DNA of 64,000 bases from Paraplanobispora takensis (GCF_016863195.1 NZ_BOOK01000016.1:186001-250000), one strand, 5' to 3'. Counted from the stretch's first letter, positions 36,010 through 47,135 are shown. A program made the numbers and translations. The notes: a model not told the origin generated them from the letters alone.

Positions 36010-37298
36010 TCAGGTCGTGTTCAGCGCGAGGGTGGGGGACATCCGCGCCGCGCGCGCCGCCGGGTAGATCCCGGCCACGGTGCCGACCAGCAGCGTCGCC
36101 GCCAGCCCTCCGGCCAGCGCCCAGGCCGGGACCACCGCGGGCAGGTCCCGCACGGCCGCGTAGCCCACCGTGATCGCCGCCCCCAGCGCCGCGCCCGCCG
36201 TACCGCCCATCGCGGACATCAGCAGCGACTCGGTCAGGAACTGCCCGCGGATCTGCCCCCGGGTCGCGCCGAGGGAACGGCGCAGCCCGATCTCGCGGCG
36301 GCGCTCCAGCACGGAGATGACCATGGTGTTGGCCACCCCCACCCCGCCGACCAGCAGGGCCACCGCGCCGACGCCGAGCAGCAGCGTCGTGAACGCCCCG
36401 TCGGCCGCGGCCTTGGCCTCCAGCGCGTCGGAGGGCCTGCTGACCTCGACCTCCTCGGGGTTCTCCGGGCTGACGGTCCTGGGCAGCACCTCCCGCACCG
36501 CGCCGACCGACTCGTCGTCGGACCTGGTGTAGATCGTGGTCGGATGCCCGTCGAAGCCCAGGTACTCCGCCGCGGCTCCGAAGCCGACGAGCACCGCGGG
36601 ATCGATCTCCGGGGCGAGGGCGGACGGCTCCAGGATCCCCACGACCGTCCACCACCTGCCGTCGATCAGGATCTGGTCGCCCTCCCGCACGCCCAGCCGC
36701 TGCGCCGCGGTCGCGCCGAGCACCGCCGCGCGCTGGGCCGCCGTGGCCCCGTTGAGCCACACGCCCCGCGCGACCCGGATCCGGAGGGTGGCCGGCAGAT
36801 CGAGCGAGGCCGCCTGGACGCCGAGGCCGCTGGTCTGCACCCGGGGGATCCTGTCGGTCCGCCACACGCTCTCACCGGTGGCGCCGGTCGCCCCGACCGC
36901 GGTGACCGGGCCGATCCTGGAGGTCATGGCGATCGACTCATGCGGCAGCTGCGCCTCCTCGCCGAACATGGTGTCGCCCGGGGTGACGGTGAGCAGGTTG
37001 GTGCCCAGCCGGTCGAGCTCGCCCAGCAGCCGCGCCTTGCTGGAGGAGGAGATGCCGACGACCGCGACCATGGTGGCGATGCCGATCGCGATGCCCAGCG
37101 CGGACAGGATCACCCGCGCCGGCCGGGTCCGCAGCCCCGAGGCCCCGGCCCGCAGCAGATCCGCCCAGCCGAGCCGCCCGGGGACCAGGTCCCGCCCGGC
37201 CCTCCTGCGCCGGGGTCCGGAGTGGTCCGGCGCGGCCCGCCGGGGCTCCTGAGGATCTCGTACGGCGCCCGGCCCGGCGTGGTCCGGTCGTAGCAGGC

Positions 37299-37302
<4 letters not shown>
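36010..37302 (-). CDS. MacB-type ABC transporter permease
   Basis: 430 aa. One membrane helix near the N-terminus ([21 protein letters not shown]), a large extracellular MacB-PCD domain (about 85-300), then three FtsX-type helices ([68 protein letters not shown]), with the [19 protein letters not shown] coupling segment. Works with the ATPase and adaptor encoded upstream to export or mechanically transmit across the membrane. Start overlaps the ATPase stop. Confidence 0.92.
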
Positions 37303-38065
<763 letters not shown>

Positions 38066-38069
<4 letters not shown>

Positions 38070-39115
38070 AGCTTCGGGACCTCGACCTTCATGCCCTCGG
38101 CCAGCCCGGCACCGGACACCTCGACCCGGCCGGCCGCGAACAGGCCCGTCTCCACCGCGACGACCCGGCCGTCGGCCAGGCGCACGCCGTACCCGCCCTC
38201 GCTCAGCGCGAGCAGGGCCTCGACCGGTACGGACAGCACGTCCTGGTGCTCGTCGGTGCTGAGGTTGACCGTGACGGGGGCCTGGTCGAGGCGGCCGAGC
38301 TTCTCGGCGCCGTCCAGCCTGATCTCCAGGTCGATCGTGGACTCGCCGGTGGGCCGGCCGTTCTCCTCGACCGGCTCGGCGACCGCGCCGACCTCGCTGA
38401 TGCGGCCCTTGACGGAGCCGCCGCCGGGCAGGTCCACCGTCACCCGGGCGCCGACCCTGGCGAACTGCTGGCCTTCGGCGGCGAGGTCGACGTGCACGGT
38501 CCGGCGGGTGCTCGTGACGGCCACCACGGACCGCCCGGCGGCCGTCCCCGTCTCCGCGGTGACCTCGGCGATCCTGACCGGACCGGCGGCGACGGCGATC
38601 TGGGCCGCGTCGACCGTCCCGGTCTCCTCCAGGCCCGCGTCGTCCTGCCACTCCCGTACGGCCCGCTCGGTCAGCCAGGAGAAGTCCTCGTCCACCGTGC
38701 CCGGGTCGTAGCCGAGGGCCTTGAGGTTGCGCTTCAGCTGGCGCACGTCCTTGCCGTCGGCAGAGGTCGACAGCGTGCGGTAGAGCGGGATGTCGCCGTA
38801 CATCAGGACCACCGGCCTGCCGTCCACCCGGTAGAGCCAGCCGCCCCGCCGTACGACGCTCCCCTCCTGCCGCGTCCGGGTGACCGTGCCCCCGGCGTGG
38901 TTGGGCAGTGCTCGGCGGTCCGAGTATCCGAGCGTGCCGTCCACGGCCTCGGTGTCGACCAGGTCCGAGCGGGTGACCTCGGCGGTCGCCGTGGAGGCGG
39001 TGGCGGAGGCCGCCGCGGTCCCCCCGTCCCGGCCGGTCAGGGTGAGCACCGCCGCTCCGCCGCCGGCGAGCAGGACGGCCGCGGCGGCGCCGGTGATCAC
39101 CCTGCCGCGCCTCAC
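38066..39115 (-). CDS. Membrane-fusion/adaptor protein with peptidoglycan-binding domain
   Basis: 349 aa from GTG 39115, which overlaps the lipoprotein TGA (GTGA). One N-terminal membrane helix ([21 protein letters not shown]), a PG_binding_1 module ([34 protein letters not shown], about 120-155), then HlyD-like barrel/hairpin strands. In Gram-positives such adaptors link an ABC exporter to the cell wall. The peptidoglycan module explains how it can work without an outer membrane. Confidence 0.88.
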
Positions 39116-39618
39116 GGCCGCTTGCCCGTCATGCCGGGCAGGTACTTCTCGCACGCGGCCTGCGCCTTCTTGAACTGCGGGGAGTCCGGGTTCAGCCCGG
39201 GGCCGCCGATCCTGACCCCGCCGCCGGAGAAGTCGGGGTCGGGCATGTCGACGCCGTTCTCCCGCATGCAGCGGACGAACTGCAGCATCGCCTTCTGTGC
39301 CCCGGGGTCGTCCTTAAGGCTTTTCCCGAGCTTTGTCGGCGCATACTTCTGGCAGGCCTTGTGCGCTTTCTCAAGCGTATTCCTGTCACCCTTCGCCTGT
39401 ATCCTCACCGGGCCGCCGCCCGGCTCGGGATCGGGCATGTCGACGCCGTGCTCGCGCATGCACTGGGCGAACTTCACGCCGTCCGCCTGCGACGACGCCG
39501 AAGGGCTCGCCGAGGCGGCCGGGCCGCCCGCCGAGGCGACCTCGGCCTTCGGGGCCTGCCCGCAGGCGGCCAGCGCGGCCAGCGAGACGAGCGCCACCGC
39601 CGTTCTTGCTCTTCTCAT
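39112..39618 (-). CDS. Lipoprotein with two duplicated Cys modules
   Basis: 168 aa. Signal peptide with lipobox L-A-A-C19. The mature part is two copies of one module of about 60 residues: F-x-x-CMRE-x-GVDMPDP, a Gly-rich PVRI/GVRI stretch, then K-x-A-x-x-A-C-x-KY, each likely closed by one disulfide. First gene of the operon lipoprotein-adaptor-ATPase-permease; ATG 39618 preceded by GGAAACGGAG. Probably an external binding protein or sensor for the exporter. Family not otherwise recognised. Confidence 0.85.
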   Translation of the reverse strand: MRRARTAVALVSLAALAACGQAPKAEVASAGGPAASASPSASSQADGVKFAQCMREHGVDMPDPEPGGGPVRIQAKGDRNTLEKAHKACQKYAPTKLGKSLKDDPGAQKAMLQFVRCMRENGVDMPDPDFSGGGVRIGGPGLNPDSPQFKKAQAACEKYLPGMTGKRP

Positions 39619-39659
39619 CTCCGTTTCCTTCCCGTCGCCACAGATGAAACGGGAAGGCG

Positions 39660-39691
39660 GTTAAACACGCGTTAAGCGGATTTCTTTAAAC
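39660..39691 (-). promoter_or_regulatory. 11-bp-spaced GTTAAAC repeat upstream of the exporter operon
   Basis: GTTAAAC (39660-39666), GTTAAGC (39671-39677) and, less well spaced, TTTAAAC (39685-39691). The first two have the 11-bp pitch seen at 35825-35842. Lies 42 bp upstream of the lipoprotein start. Confidence 0.65.
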
Positions 39692-39780
39692 AGCGCTTAT
39701 TCCGGCTCGGGGCCGGGGAGGCGGCGGCGCCCGGAGATGTGTAATGTTCTGGCAAAACGCCGTAGCACGAGGGGGCGGCG

Positions 39781-41583
39781 ATGTCGGATATCGCACCGCT
39801 GCGGCCGGGGGATCCGCCGCGGCTGGGGAACTTCGAACTGAGGGGAAGGCTGGGTGAGGGCGGGCAGGGAGTCGTCTACCTGGGGGAGTCCGAGGAGGGT
39901 GAGCGCGCCGCCGTCAAGCTGCTGCACGTGCGCTTCACCGGCGAGGCCCACGCCCGCTCACGCTTCGCGCGCGAGCTGGCCGCGGCCCGGAGGGTGGAGG
40001 CCTTCTGCACTGCCCGCGTGCTCGACGCCGACCTCGACGGCGAGACGCCGTACATCGCCAGCGAGCTGATCGAGGGACCGTCGCTGCGCCAGGTCGTCGA
40101 GCGCGACGGGCCGCTGGAGGGGGAGGCGCTGACCAGGCTCGCCATCGGCACGGTCACCGCGCTCGCCGCGATCCACCACGCCGGGATCGCGCACCGCGAC
40201 TTCAAGCCGGACAACGTACTGCTGGCCGCCGACGGCCCCCGGGTCGTCGACTTCGGCATCTCGAAGATCATCGACGAGAGCGGGACCATCACCACCCGCG
40301 CGGTCGGCACCCCGGCCTACATGGCGCCCGAGCAGATCGCCGGGGAGCGGGTCGGCTTCGCCGCCGACGTGTTCGCCTGGGGATCGACGATGATCTTCAC
40401 CGCCACCGGCCGGTCCCCCTTCGGCAGGGAGACGATCGTGGCGACGCTCAACCGCGTCGTCAACCACGAGGCCGACGTGAGCGGTCTGCCCGAGGACCTG
40501 CGCCCGATCGTCGCCGCCTGCCTGACCAAGGACCAGAACCGCAGGCCCACCGCCGACGAGGTGCTCAGGCGGCTGCTGGGCCACCCCGCTGAGGACGCCG
40601 AGGTCTCCGACGAGGTGCTGGCCGAGGGCGTCCAGGCGGCCACCGTCGACCTGACCCAGACGGACGGGCCCGCCCGGTCCGGCCGGCGCCGCCCGCTGAT
40701 GCTGACCGGCCTCGCGGCCGCCGGCGTGGCCGCGGCCGTCGCGCTCATCCAGCTGGGGCCCACGTTCGGCGACGGCGTCAAGCCGACCCCCACCCCCGCG
40801 CCCACGCCGTCCGCCACCCCGACGCCCTCCACCGGCTCGGCCCTGCTCGACCGGATCAGGGAGACCGGGCAGCTGAGAGTCGGGTATCGCAAGGGCTTGC
40901 CCGGGGTCGCGCACAGCCCGCGTGAGGGTGATCCGCTCGAAGGCTTCGAGATCGACGTGACCAAGCGTATTGCCGAGGAGCTCGGCGTGCCCGAGGACGG
41001 CCTGAAGTTCGTTGCCGTCGGCCAGGACGAGCGCGCGTCGGCGCTGGAGCGCCGGCGGGTCGACATCGTCATCAGCACTTTCTCCATCACCGGCCAGCGG
41101 GCCGCCCAGGTTGCCTTCGCAGGGCCGTACTACCTGGCCCACCGGGACATCCTGGTCCGCGCCGGCGCCGGGATCACCAAGGTGGAGCACCTGCGAGGCA
41201 AGGTTGTCTGCGTGCCGCCGGGCTCGACGGCCGCAGCGGCGCTCAGAGATAAGGGGATCACCTTCGAGACCGTCGAAGGTGACATGTCGCGATGCGCGGA
41301 GAAGGTGTCCGACGGCAGCGCGGACGCCCTGGTCGGCGACGATCTGGTGATCGCCGGGTTCGGGGCCCGTCGCGAGGGCCTGAAGATCGTCGGGGCGAAG
41401 CTCACCGATGACCGGTACGGCATCGGGCTCCGGCTGGGTGATCCGGTCGCCTGCGAGAAGATCAATGAGATCATCGCCGGCGCGTACCGCGAAGGGGCGG
41501 TCAAGCAGTGGCTTGCCCGCCACTTCGCCGCCGTGGACTTCCGTTACGAGACCAAACGGCCCCGGCCGGAGGGCTGCCGCTGA
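39781..41583 (+). CDS. Receptor Ser/Thr protein kinase fused to a solute-binding domain
   Basis: 600 aa. Cytoplasmic Hanks-type kinase (18-270): glycine loop GEGGQGVVYLG, Lys46, catalytic Asp140 in HRDFKPDN (Phe replacing the usual Leu), DFG Asp157, APE. One membrane helix (305-326), a Pro/Thr linker (333-352), then a complete type 3 solute-binding domain (355-595) of the glutamine/amino-acid type (GQLRVGYRKGLPG, EGFEIDVTKRIAEELG, GFGARREGL). ATG 39781 after GGGGGCGG. Predicted to sense an external small molecule directly and phosphorylate intracellular targets. An amino-acid ligand is an inference. Confidence 0.93.
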   Translation: MSDIAPLRPGDPPRLGNFELRGRLGEGGQGVVYLGESEEGERAAVKLLHVRFTGEAHARSRFARELAAARRVEAFCTARVLDADLDGETPYIASELIEGPSLRQVVERDGPLEGEALTRLAIGTVTALAAIHHAGIAHRDFKPDNVLLAADGPRVVDFGISKIIDESGTITTRAVGTPAYMAPEQIAGERVGFAADVFAWGSTMIFTATGRSPFGRETIVATLNRVVNHEADVSGLPEDLRPIVAACLTKDQNRRPTADEVLRRLLGHPAEDAEVSDEVLAEGVQAATVDLTQTDGPARSGRRRPLMLTGLAAAGVAAAVALIQLGPTFGDGVKPTPTPAPTPSATPTPSTGSALLDRIRETGQLRVGYRKGLPGVAHSPREGDPLEGFEIDVTKRIAEELGVPEDGLKFVAVGQDERASALERRRVDIVISTFSITGQRAAQVAFAGPYYLAHRDILVRAGAGITKVEHLRGKVVCVPPGSTAAAALRDKGITFETVEGDMSRCAEKVSDGSADALVGDDLVIAGFGARREGLKIVGAKLTDDRYGIGLRLGDPVACEKINEIIAGAYREGAVKQWLARHFAAVDFRYETKRPRPEGCR

Positions 41584-41706
41584 GACGGCGATCGGAACCC
41601 TTCACCGGGCCGATCGCCGCTCACCGGCGCCGATCCGCGCCCCTCCGCCGCTCGCCGTACCGGCGCCGGGAGGGGTCACGGAAGGCCGCGTGATCCTTGC
41701 CGGGGC

Positions 41707-41878
41707 GGGGTCAGGAGGGGCGCGTGTCTTCGGGGTGCAGGAGACCGTCAGGAAGGCCGCGTGCTCCTCAGTCCGTGTGGAGGTGAGGTCGGGAGGGGTG
41801 CGCTCCTCAGGTCGTGCGGAGCGGGGTCGGGAGGGGTGCGTTCCTCAGGTCGTGCGGGGCGGGGTCAGGAGGGGCAGG
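41707..41878. repeat. Array of 38-bp tandem repeats at the peptidase 3' end
   Basis: Units starting GGTCGGGAGGGGTGCG at 41787-41824 and 41825-41862, with a third beginning at 41863 inside the 3' end of the minus-strand peptidase gene; looser copies lie at about 41707 and 41747. The gap 41584-41864 contains nothing else I can recognise. Confidence 0.8.
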
Positions 41879-43400
41879 TGGTTCCGTTCTCGGGGACCTG
41901 GCCTTCCAGGAGGTAGGCGTCCACGGCCTTCTTCGTGCAGGCGTCGCCGGAGGTGTAGGAGCCGTGGCCCTCGCCCTTTCGGGTCACCAGGACGGCCTCC
42001 TTGAGCTGCTCGGTCAGCTCGGGGGCCCACTCGTAGGGGGTCGCGGGGTCGCCGGTGGCGCCGACCACCACGATCGGGGTCTCGGCGCCGGTGGCGTCGA
42101 TCTTCTTGGCCTCGTCGCTGCCGGGGACCGGCCAGGCCGAGCAGATGGTCCCCATGCCGCCGTTGCCGAACAGCGGGGAGATCTTCAGCGCCTCCGTCTC
42201 GGTGCGGGCCAGCTCCGTCTCGTCGGGCCGCTCGGCGGTGTCCACGCAGCTGATCGCGGGGAAGCTGCTCATGATGGTCGAGTAGGAGCCGTCGGGGGAG
42301 CGCTGGGTGTAGCTGTCGGCCAGCAGCAGCAGTCCTCGCCCGTCTCCCTGCAGCGCCATGCCCAGCGCCTGGTCGAGGAAGGGCCAGGTCTGCTCCGAGT
42401 AGAGGGCCTCGGCGATGCCGGTGGAGGCCAGTCCCTGGGTGAGCTGACGGCCCTCGACCGCCAGGGGCTGGGCGTCCAGGTCGTCGAGGAGCTTCTCGAC
42501 GTTCTTGTTCGCCGTGGCCAGGTCGGACCCGGTCTCGCACTGGCCGGCGTCCTTGACGCAGTCCTTCAGGAAGGACTCGTAGGCCTGCTGGAAACCGGCC
42601 GTCTGGATCAGCGCGGTCTCCCTCAGGGACGCGCTCGGGTCCAGCGGGGCGTCCAGCACCATGCGCCCCACCTTCTGCGGGAACTTGGTGGCGTAGACCG
42701 CGCCGAGCTGCGTGCCGTACGAGAAGCCGAGGTAGTTGAGCTTCTGGTCGCCCAGCGCCCCGCGGATCCGGTCCATGTCCTGGGCGGCGTTCACGGTGCC
42801 GATGTACGGCAGGACCTCGCCGGAGGTGGTCTCGCAGGCCTGGGCGAAGTCCTTGATCGTCTTCTCGGACTCCTCGCGCTCGGCGGCGTCGTAGGGCGGG
42901 CCCTCCAGGGCGGTGAAACGGTCCATCATGTCGGTGCCGCCGCAGCGGACGCCGGAGCTGCGCTCCACCCCGCGCGGGTCGAAGCTGACCAGGTCGTAGC
43001 GGGCGTTGAGGGTTCCGAACGCCTTGGCCGCCTGGGCCAGGGTGTCGACCCCCGAGGCGCCGGGGCCGCCGAAGTTGAACAGCAGGGAGCCGATCCGCTC
43101 ACCCGGCCCGGTGGCCTTGACCCGCACGAGAGCGATATCGATCTTCTTGCCGTCGGGGTTCGCGTAGTCGAGCGGGACGGAGAGCGTGCCGCACTGCAGG
43201 CTCTTGTCCTGCGCGGGCGGGCTCTGGCCGTCGGGATATTTGATGTCGGTGCACGTCCCCCAGGTGACGGCGCCCTGCACCTCGGGCGTCTGCGGCGCGG
43301 TGGTGCCCGGGGCCGCGTCACCGCTCCCGTCGCTCCCGCTGCAGGCCGTCAGTCCGGCCGACAGGGCCACCGCCGTGACGGCCGCCAGAATCCTTCGCAC
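41865..43400 (-). CDS. Secreted TAP-type alpha/beta-hydrolase peptidase (lipoprotein)
   Basis: 511 aa from GTG 43400, set by GGGGAG seven bases upstream. Lipobox L-T-A-C20 anchors it outside the cell. Oxyanion HGGPG-equivalent NFGGPGASG, nucleophile in GFSYGTQLG, and C-terminal TAP-like domain (VVVGATGDPATPYEWAPELTEQL, with catalytic His in KGEGHGSY). Similar to tripeptidyl aminopeptidases of actinomycetes that trim extracellular peptides. The final codons fall in the 38-bp repeat array. Confidence 0.9.
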   Translation of the reverse strand: MRRILAAVTAVALSAGLTACSGSDGSGDAAPGTTAPQTPEVQGAVTWGTCTDIKYPDGQSPPAQDKSLQCGTLSVPLDYANPDGKKIDIALVRVKATGPGERIGSLLFNFGGPGASGVDTLAQAAKAFGTLNARYDLVSFDPRGVERSSGVRCGGTDMMDRFTALEGPPYDAAEREESEKTIKDFAQACETTSGEVLPYIGTVNAAQDMDRIRGALGDQKLNYLGFSYGTQLGAVYATKFPQKVGRMVLDAPLDPSASLRETALIQTAGFQQAYESFLKDCVKDAGQCETGSDLATANKNVEKLLDDLDAQPLAVEGRQLTQGLASTGIAEALYSEQTWPFLDQALGMALQGDGRGLLLLADSYTQRSPDGSYSTIMSSFPAISCVDTAERPDETELARTETEALKISPLFGNGGMGTICSAWPVPGSDEAKKIDATGAETPIVVVGATGDPATPYEWAPELTEQLKEAVLVTRKGEGHGSYTSGDACTKKAVDAYLLEGQVPENGTTCPS

Positions 43401-43499
43401 GATGTGCTCCCCTCGAAATCGCTCGCATCGCTCGCAGGGGAAGAGATTCAACCCTAACCGGGCGGGGTCTTCGAATCGAAGGCCCCGCCCGGCCGAATC

Positions 43500-46295
43500 T
43501 CAGAAGCCCATCGACTGGGTGTCGTTGCTCTCGGCGCCACCGGCCTCGGTCACGCCGTTCTTGAGGTGGTAGCGGGAGATGGCCTCGCGCAGCACCTCCG
43601 AGTCCAGCTCGCCGCGCCGGACGAGCTGGGTGAGCACGGCCAGGGTGATCGAGGCCGCGTCCACGTGGAAGTGGCGGCGCAGCGCCGAACGGGTGTCCGA
43701 CAGGCCGAAGCCGTCGGTGCCCAGCGAGGACCAGTCACCCGGCACCCACTGGGCGATCTGGTCCTGCACCGCGCGCATGTAGTCGCTGACGCCCACGAAC
43801 GGGCCCTGGGCCTGCGACAGCGCCCGGGTCACGTACGGCACGCGCTGCTCGGCGTCGGGGTTGAGCAGGTTGTGCTCCTCGGCCGCCAGCGCCTCGCGGC
43901 GCAGCTCCGTCCAGGAGGTGGCCGACCAGACCTCGGCCGCCACGCCCCAGTCCTCGGCGAGCATCCGCTGGGCCTCCACGGCCCACGGGCCGGCCACGCC
44001 GGAGACCAGGATGTTGGCCTTCGGGCCGGAGACCCCCTCGGGCGCCGGAGCGAAGCGGTACAGGCCCTTCAGCAGGCCGTCCACGTCGAGGTTCTCCGGC
44101 TCGGCGGGCTGGAGGTAGGGCTCGTTGTAGACGGTCAGGTAGTAGAAGACGTCCTCCGGCTGCTCGCCGTACATCCTGCGCAGGCCGTCGCGGACGATGT
44201 GGCCGATCTCGAAGGCCCACGACGGGTCGTAGGACACCGCCGCCGGGTTCGTCGAGGCGATCAGCGGGGTGTGGCCGTCCTCGTGCTGCAGGCCCTCGCC
44301 GTTCAGGGTCGTACGGCCCGCCGTGGCGCCGAGCAGGAAGCCGCGGCCCATCTGGTCGCCCATCTGCCACATCTGGTCGCCGGTGCGCTGCCAGCCGAAC
44401 ATCGAGTAGAAGATGTAGATCGGGATCATGTGCTCGCCGTGCGTGGAGTACGACGTGCCGGCGGCGACGAGCGAGGCCATCGAGCCCGCCTCGCTGATGC
44501 CCTCGTGCAGGATCTGACCCTCGGTCGACTCCTTGTAGGACAGCAGCAGCTCCCGGTCCACGGCCTCGTAGGTCTGGCCGTGCGGCGAGTAGATCTTCGC
44601 GGTCGGGAAGATCGCGTCGAGACCGAAGGTGCGCGCCTCGTCCGGGATGATCGGCACGAAACGGTGGCCGATCTCCTTGTCGCGCATGAGGTCCTTGAGC
44701 AGGCGGACGAACGCCATGGTGGTGGCGACGTTCTGCTTGCCGGAGCCCTTCTTGAGCTGCGCGTAGGCCGCGTCTCCGGGGAGCGCGATCGGCTTGGCGC
44801 GGAGCACGCGCTTGGGCAGGACGCCGCCCAGGGCCGCGCGGCGCTCCTTCATGTAGGCGATCTCGGGGTCGTTCTCGCCCGGGTGGAAGTAGGGCGGCAG
44901 GTCGGCGTCCAGCGCCGAGTCCGGGATCGGCAGGTAGAGCCGGTCGCGGAACTCCTTCAGCTCGGCCTTGGACATCTTCTTCATCTGGTGCGTGGCGTTG
45001 CGCGCCTCGAAGTCCTTGCCCAGCGTCCAGCCCTTGATGGTCTGGGCGAGGATGACCGTCGGCTGGCCGACGTGCTCGCGGGCCGCCTTGAAGGCCGCGT
45101 AGACCTTGCGGTAGTCGTGGCCGCCGCGCGACAGCTTGCGGATGTCGTCGTCGGTCAGGTGCTCGACCATCTTGCGCAGGCGCGGGTCGCCGCCGAAGAA
45201 GTGCTCGCGGATGTACTCGCCGCTCTCGACGGAGTAGGTCTGGAACTGGCCGTCGGGGGTGGTGTTCATCTGGTTGACCAGCACACCGTCGACGTCGGCG
45301 GCCAGCAGCGGGTCCCAGTCGCGGCCCCAGACCACCTTGATGACGTTCCAGCCGGCGCCGCGGAAGTAGGACTCCAGCTCCTGGATGATCTTTCCGTTGC
45401 CGCGTACGGGGCCGTCGAGGCGCTGCAGGTTGCAGTTGATGACGAAGGTGAGGTTGTCGAGCTCCTCGCGGGCGGCGATGCCGATCGCGCCGAGCGACTC
45501 CGGCTCGTCCATCTCGCCGTCGCCCAGGAAGCACCAGACGTGGCTGCGGCTGGTGTCCTTGATCTGGCGGTTGAGCAGGTAGCGGTTGAACCGCGCCTGG
45601 TAGATCGCGCCGATCGGGCCCAGGCCCATGGAGACCGTGGGGAACTCCCAGAAGTCCGGCATGAGGCGCGGGTGCGGGTAGGACGGCAGGCCCTTGAAGC
45701 CGTGCGACAGCTCCTGGCGGAATGCGTCGAGCTGGGCCTCGTTGAGGCGGCCCTCCAGGAAGGCGCGGGCGTAGATGCCGGGTGCGGCGTGTCCCTGGAA
45801 GAAGACCTGGTCGCCCGACTCGCCGTGATCCTTGCCGCGGAAGAAGTGGTTGAAGCCCACCTCGTAGAGCGACGCGGCGGAGGCGTAGGTGGCGATGTGG
45901 CCGCCGACGTTGGTGCGGGCGTTGGCCCGGGTCACCATGACCGCCGCGTTCCACCGGATGTAGGCGCGGATCCGCCGCTCGACGTGCTCGTCGCCGGGGA
46001 ACCAGGGCTCACGCTCCGGGGGGATGGTGTTGATGTAGTCGGTGCTGCGCAGGCCGGGCACGCCGACCTGGTGCTCGCGGGCCCGCTCCAACAGGCGGAG
46101 CATGAGGTACCGTGCCCGGGTTCGACCCTCCGTCTTCACGACGTTGTCGAGCGACTCAAGCCACTCCTGGGTCTCGCTGGGGTCGACATCAGGGAGCTGA
46201 CTGGGTAGGCCGTCGCTGATGATCGAGAAACGCTGGCGTCCGGAAGCCACTGGGTCTCGCCTTCCGAGAATGGACTTTTGTCTGGTGTAGGTCAC
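43500..46295 (-). CDS. aceE: Pyruvate dehydrogenase E1, homodimeric type
   Basis: 931 aa. Decarboxylates pyruvate with thiamine diphosphate and passes the acetyl group to E2 lipoate. The TPP-binding motif is [18 protein letters not shown]...NCNLQRLDG, and the family segment [28 protein letters not shown] is intact. GTG 46295 has AGGA six bases upstream; GTG 46250 (VASGRQRF) matches the start of Streptomyces AceE and is the main alternative. E2 and E3 are not in the window. Feeds acetyl-CoA to the fab operon region. Confidence 0.95.
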   Translation of the reverse strand: MTYTRQKSILGRRDPVASGRQRFSIISDGLPSQLPDVDPSETQEWLESLDNVVKTEGRTRARYLMLRLLERAREHQVGVPGLRSTDYINTIPPEREPWFPGDEHVERRIRAYIRWNAAVMVTRANARTNVGGHIATYASAASLYEVGFNHFFRGKDHGESGDQVFFQGHAAPGIYARAFLEGRLNEAQLDAFRQELSHGFKGLPSYPHPRLMPDFWEFPTVSMGLGPIGAIYQARFNRYLLNRQIKDTSRSHVWCFLGDGEMDEPESLGAIGIAAREELDNLTFVINCNLQRLDGPVRGNGKIIQELESYFRGAGWNVIKVVWGRDWDPLLAADVDGVLVNQMNTTPDGQFQTYSVESGEYIREHFFGGDPRLRKMVEHLTDDDIRKLSRGGHDYRKVYAAFKAAREHVGQPTVILAQTIKGWTLGKDFEARNATHQMKKMSKAELKEFRDRLYLPIPDSALDADLPPYFHPGENDPEIAYMKERRAALGGVLPKRVLRAKPIALPGDAAYAQLKKGSGKQNVATTMAFVRLLKDLMRDKEIGHRFVPIIPDEARTFGLDAIFPTAKIYSPHGQTYEAVDRELLLSYKESTEGQILHEGISEAGSMASLVAAGTSYSTHGEHMIPIYIFYSMFGWQRTGDQMWQMGDQMGRGFLLGATAGRTTLNGEGLQHEDGHTPLIASTNPAAVSYDPSWAFEIGHIVRDGLRRMYGEQPEDVFYYLTVYNEPYLQPAEPENLDVDGLLKGLYRFAPAPEGVSGPKANILVSGVAGPWAVEAQRMLAEDWGVAAEVWSATSWTELRREALAAEEHNLLNPDAEQRVPYVTRALSQAQGPFVGVSDYMRAVQDQIAQWVPGDWSSLGTDGFGLSDTRSALRRHFHVDAASITLAVLTQLVRRGELDSEVLREAISRYHLKNGVTEAGGAESNDTQSMGF

Positions 46296-46477
46296 CTTCC
46301 ATCCTGGTCGCTTACTCCGGAAAGTGCATCTCTACTGACCGGTAACCAGGATGTCCCTGCTGGCAGGGGGAGAACAGTGGCCTAGACCACCGATGGTAGG
46401 ACGAATCAACATCAAAGGTTACATCGGGGCGCCTCTTTTCTGGAGAGCGCAGTCGTACGAACCTGGAGATGCCCGAA
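46296..46477. other. Divergent control region of aceE and DUF1918 gene
   Basis: No gene. A short inverted repeat CCCTGC-TG-GCAGGG lies at 46355-46368. The tandem repeat and ribosome site of the DUF1918 gene follow. Confidence 0.5.
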
Positions 46478-46509
46478 CTCGTCATGTTCAGAGCTCGTCA
46501 TGTTCAGAG
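46478..46509 (+). repeat. Perfect 16-bp tandem repeat in the DUF1918 leader
   Basis: CTCGTCATGTTCAGAG occurs twice without a gap (46478-46493 and 46494-46509), ending one base before the GGAGG of the next gene. Each copy carries an ATG. Confidence 0.9.
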
Positions 46510-46522
46510 GGAGGCACAAGGG

Positions 46523-46717
46523 ATGCGTGCGGCAGTGGGCGACCAGATCGTGGTGCACGGTCACACGACCGGCCACGGAGACCGGCGGGGCGAGATCGTC
46601 GAAGTGCGCGGAAGCGGGGGAGAACCCCCCTATCTGGTCCGGTTCGACGACGGGCACACCGGCCTGGTGTTCCCCGGGCCGGACGCCGTCGTCGTCCCGG
46701 CCTCCCGCGGATCGTAG
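46523..46717 (+). CDS. DUF1918 protein
   Basis: 64 aa, single SH3-like barrel: MRAAVGDQIVVHGHTTGHGDRRGEIVEVRG...YLVRFDDGHTGLVFPGPDAVVV is the complete DUF1918 domain. ATG 46523 with GGAGG at 46510-46514. Its stop codon overlaps the -10-like box of the following yjbQ-type gene. Function unknown; found singly or in pairs in actinobacteria. Confidence 0.88.
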   Translation: MRAAVGDQIVVHGHTTGHGDRRGEIVEVRGSGGEPPYLVRFDDGHTGLVFPGPDAVVVPASRGS

Positions 46718-46730
46718 GATTTGACATGTG
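46715..46730 (+). promoter_or_regulatory. Possible leaderless promoter inside the DUF1918 stop
   Basis: TAGGAT at 46715-46720 includes the DUF1918 stop codon and lies seven bases before the GTG start 46728, the same spacing as at 10294. AGGAT could instead serve as a weak ribosome site. Confidence 0.4.
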
Positions 46731-47135
46731 AGATCTCAGACGATCGAGGTGGTGACCGGTTCCCATGAGCGGGTGCACGACATCACCTTCGAGTGCGAGA
46801 GTTTCGTCCGGTCGTGCGGGGGCGACGGCCTGCTGCACGTCTTCGTGCCGCACGCGACGGCGGGGGTCGCGCTGATCGAGCTCGGCTCGGGCAGCGACGA
46901 CGACCTGCTCGCGGCCCTGAAGGACCTGCTCCCGGCCGACGACCGATGGAAGCACGCACACGGATCCCGGGGGCACGGCCGGTCGCACGTCATGCCCGCC
47001 CTCATTCCTCCGTACGCCACCGTCCCGGTTCTCGCCGGGCGTCTCGCGCTGGGCACCTGGCAGTCCATCGCCGTGGTCGATCTCAATGTCGACAATCGCG
47101 AACGCCAGGTGCGGCTGTCATTTTTGTCGGACTAA
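46728..47135 (+). CDS. YjbQ-family protein (secondary thiamine-phosphate synthase / UPF0047)
   Basis: 135 aa. Family motifs: TFECESFVRSCGGDGLLHVFVPHATAGVALIE, the acidic SGSDDDLLAAL, and HGRSHVMPALI near 86-96, then LALGTWQSIAVVDLNVDNRERQV. Enterobacterial relatives have weak thiamine-phosphate synthase activity, but the physiological role is unsettled. GTG 46728. Confidence 0.9.
   Translation: MRSQTIEVVTGSHERVHDITFECESFVRSCGGDGLLHVFVPHATAGVALIELGSGSDDDLLAALKDLLPADDRWKHAHGSRGHGRSHVMPALIPPYATVPVLAGRLALGTWQSIAVVDLNVDNRERQVRLSFLSD

Noticed and set aside
41787-41878. Possible CRISPR-like repeats
   Set aside because: Units are contiguous 38-bp tandem copies with no spacers and no cas genes nearby.
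43566-46208. 880-codon plus-strand frame opposite aceE
   Set aside because: Antisense shadow of a very well-conserved enzyme; Val/Leu/His/Asp-rich without any motif.
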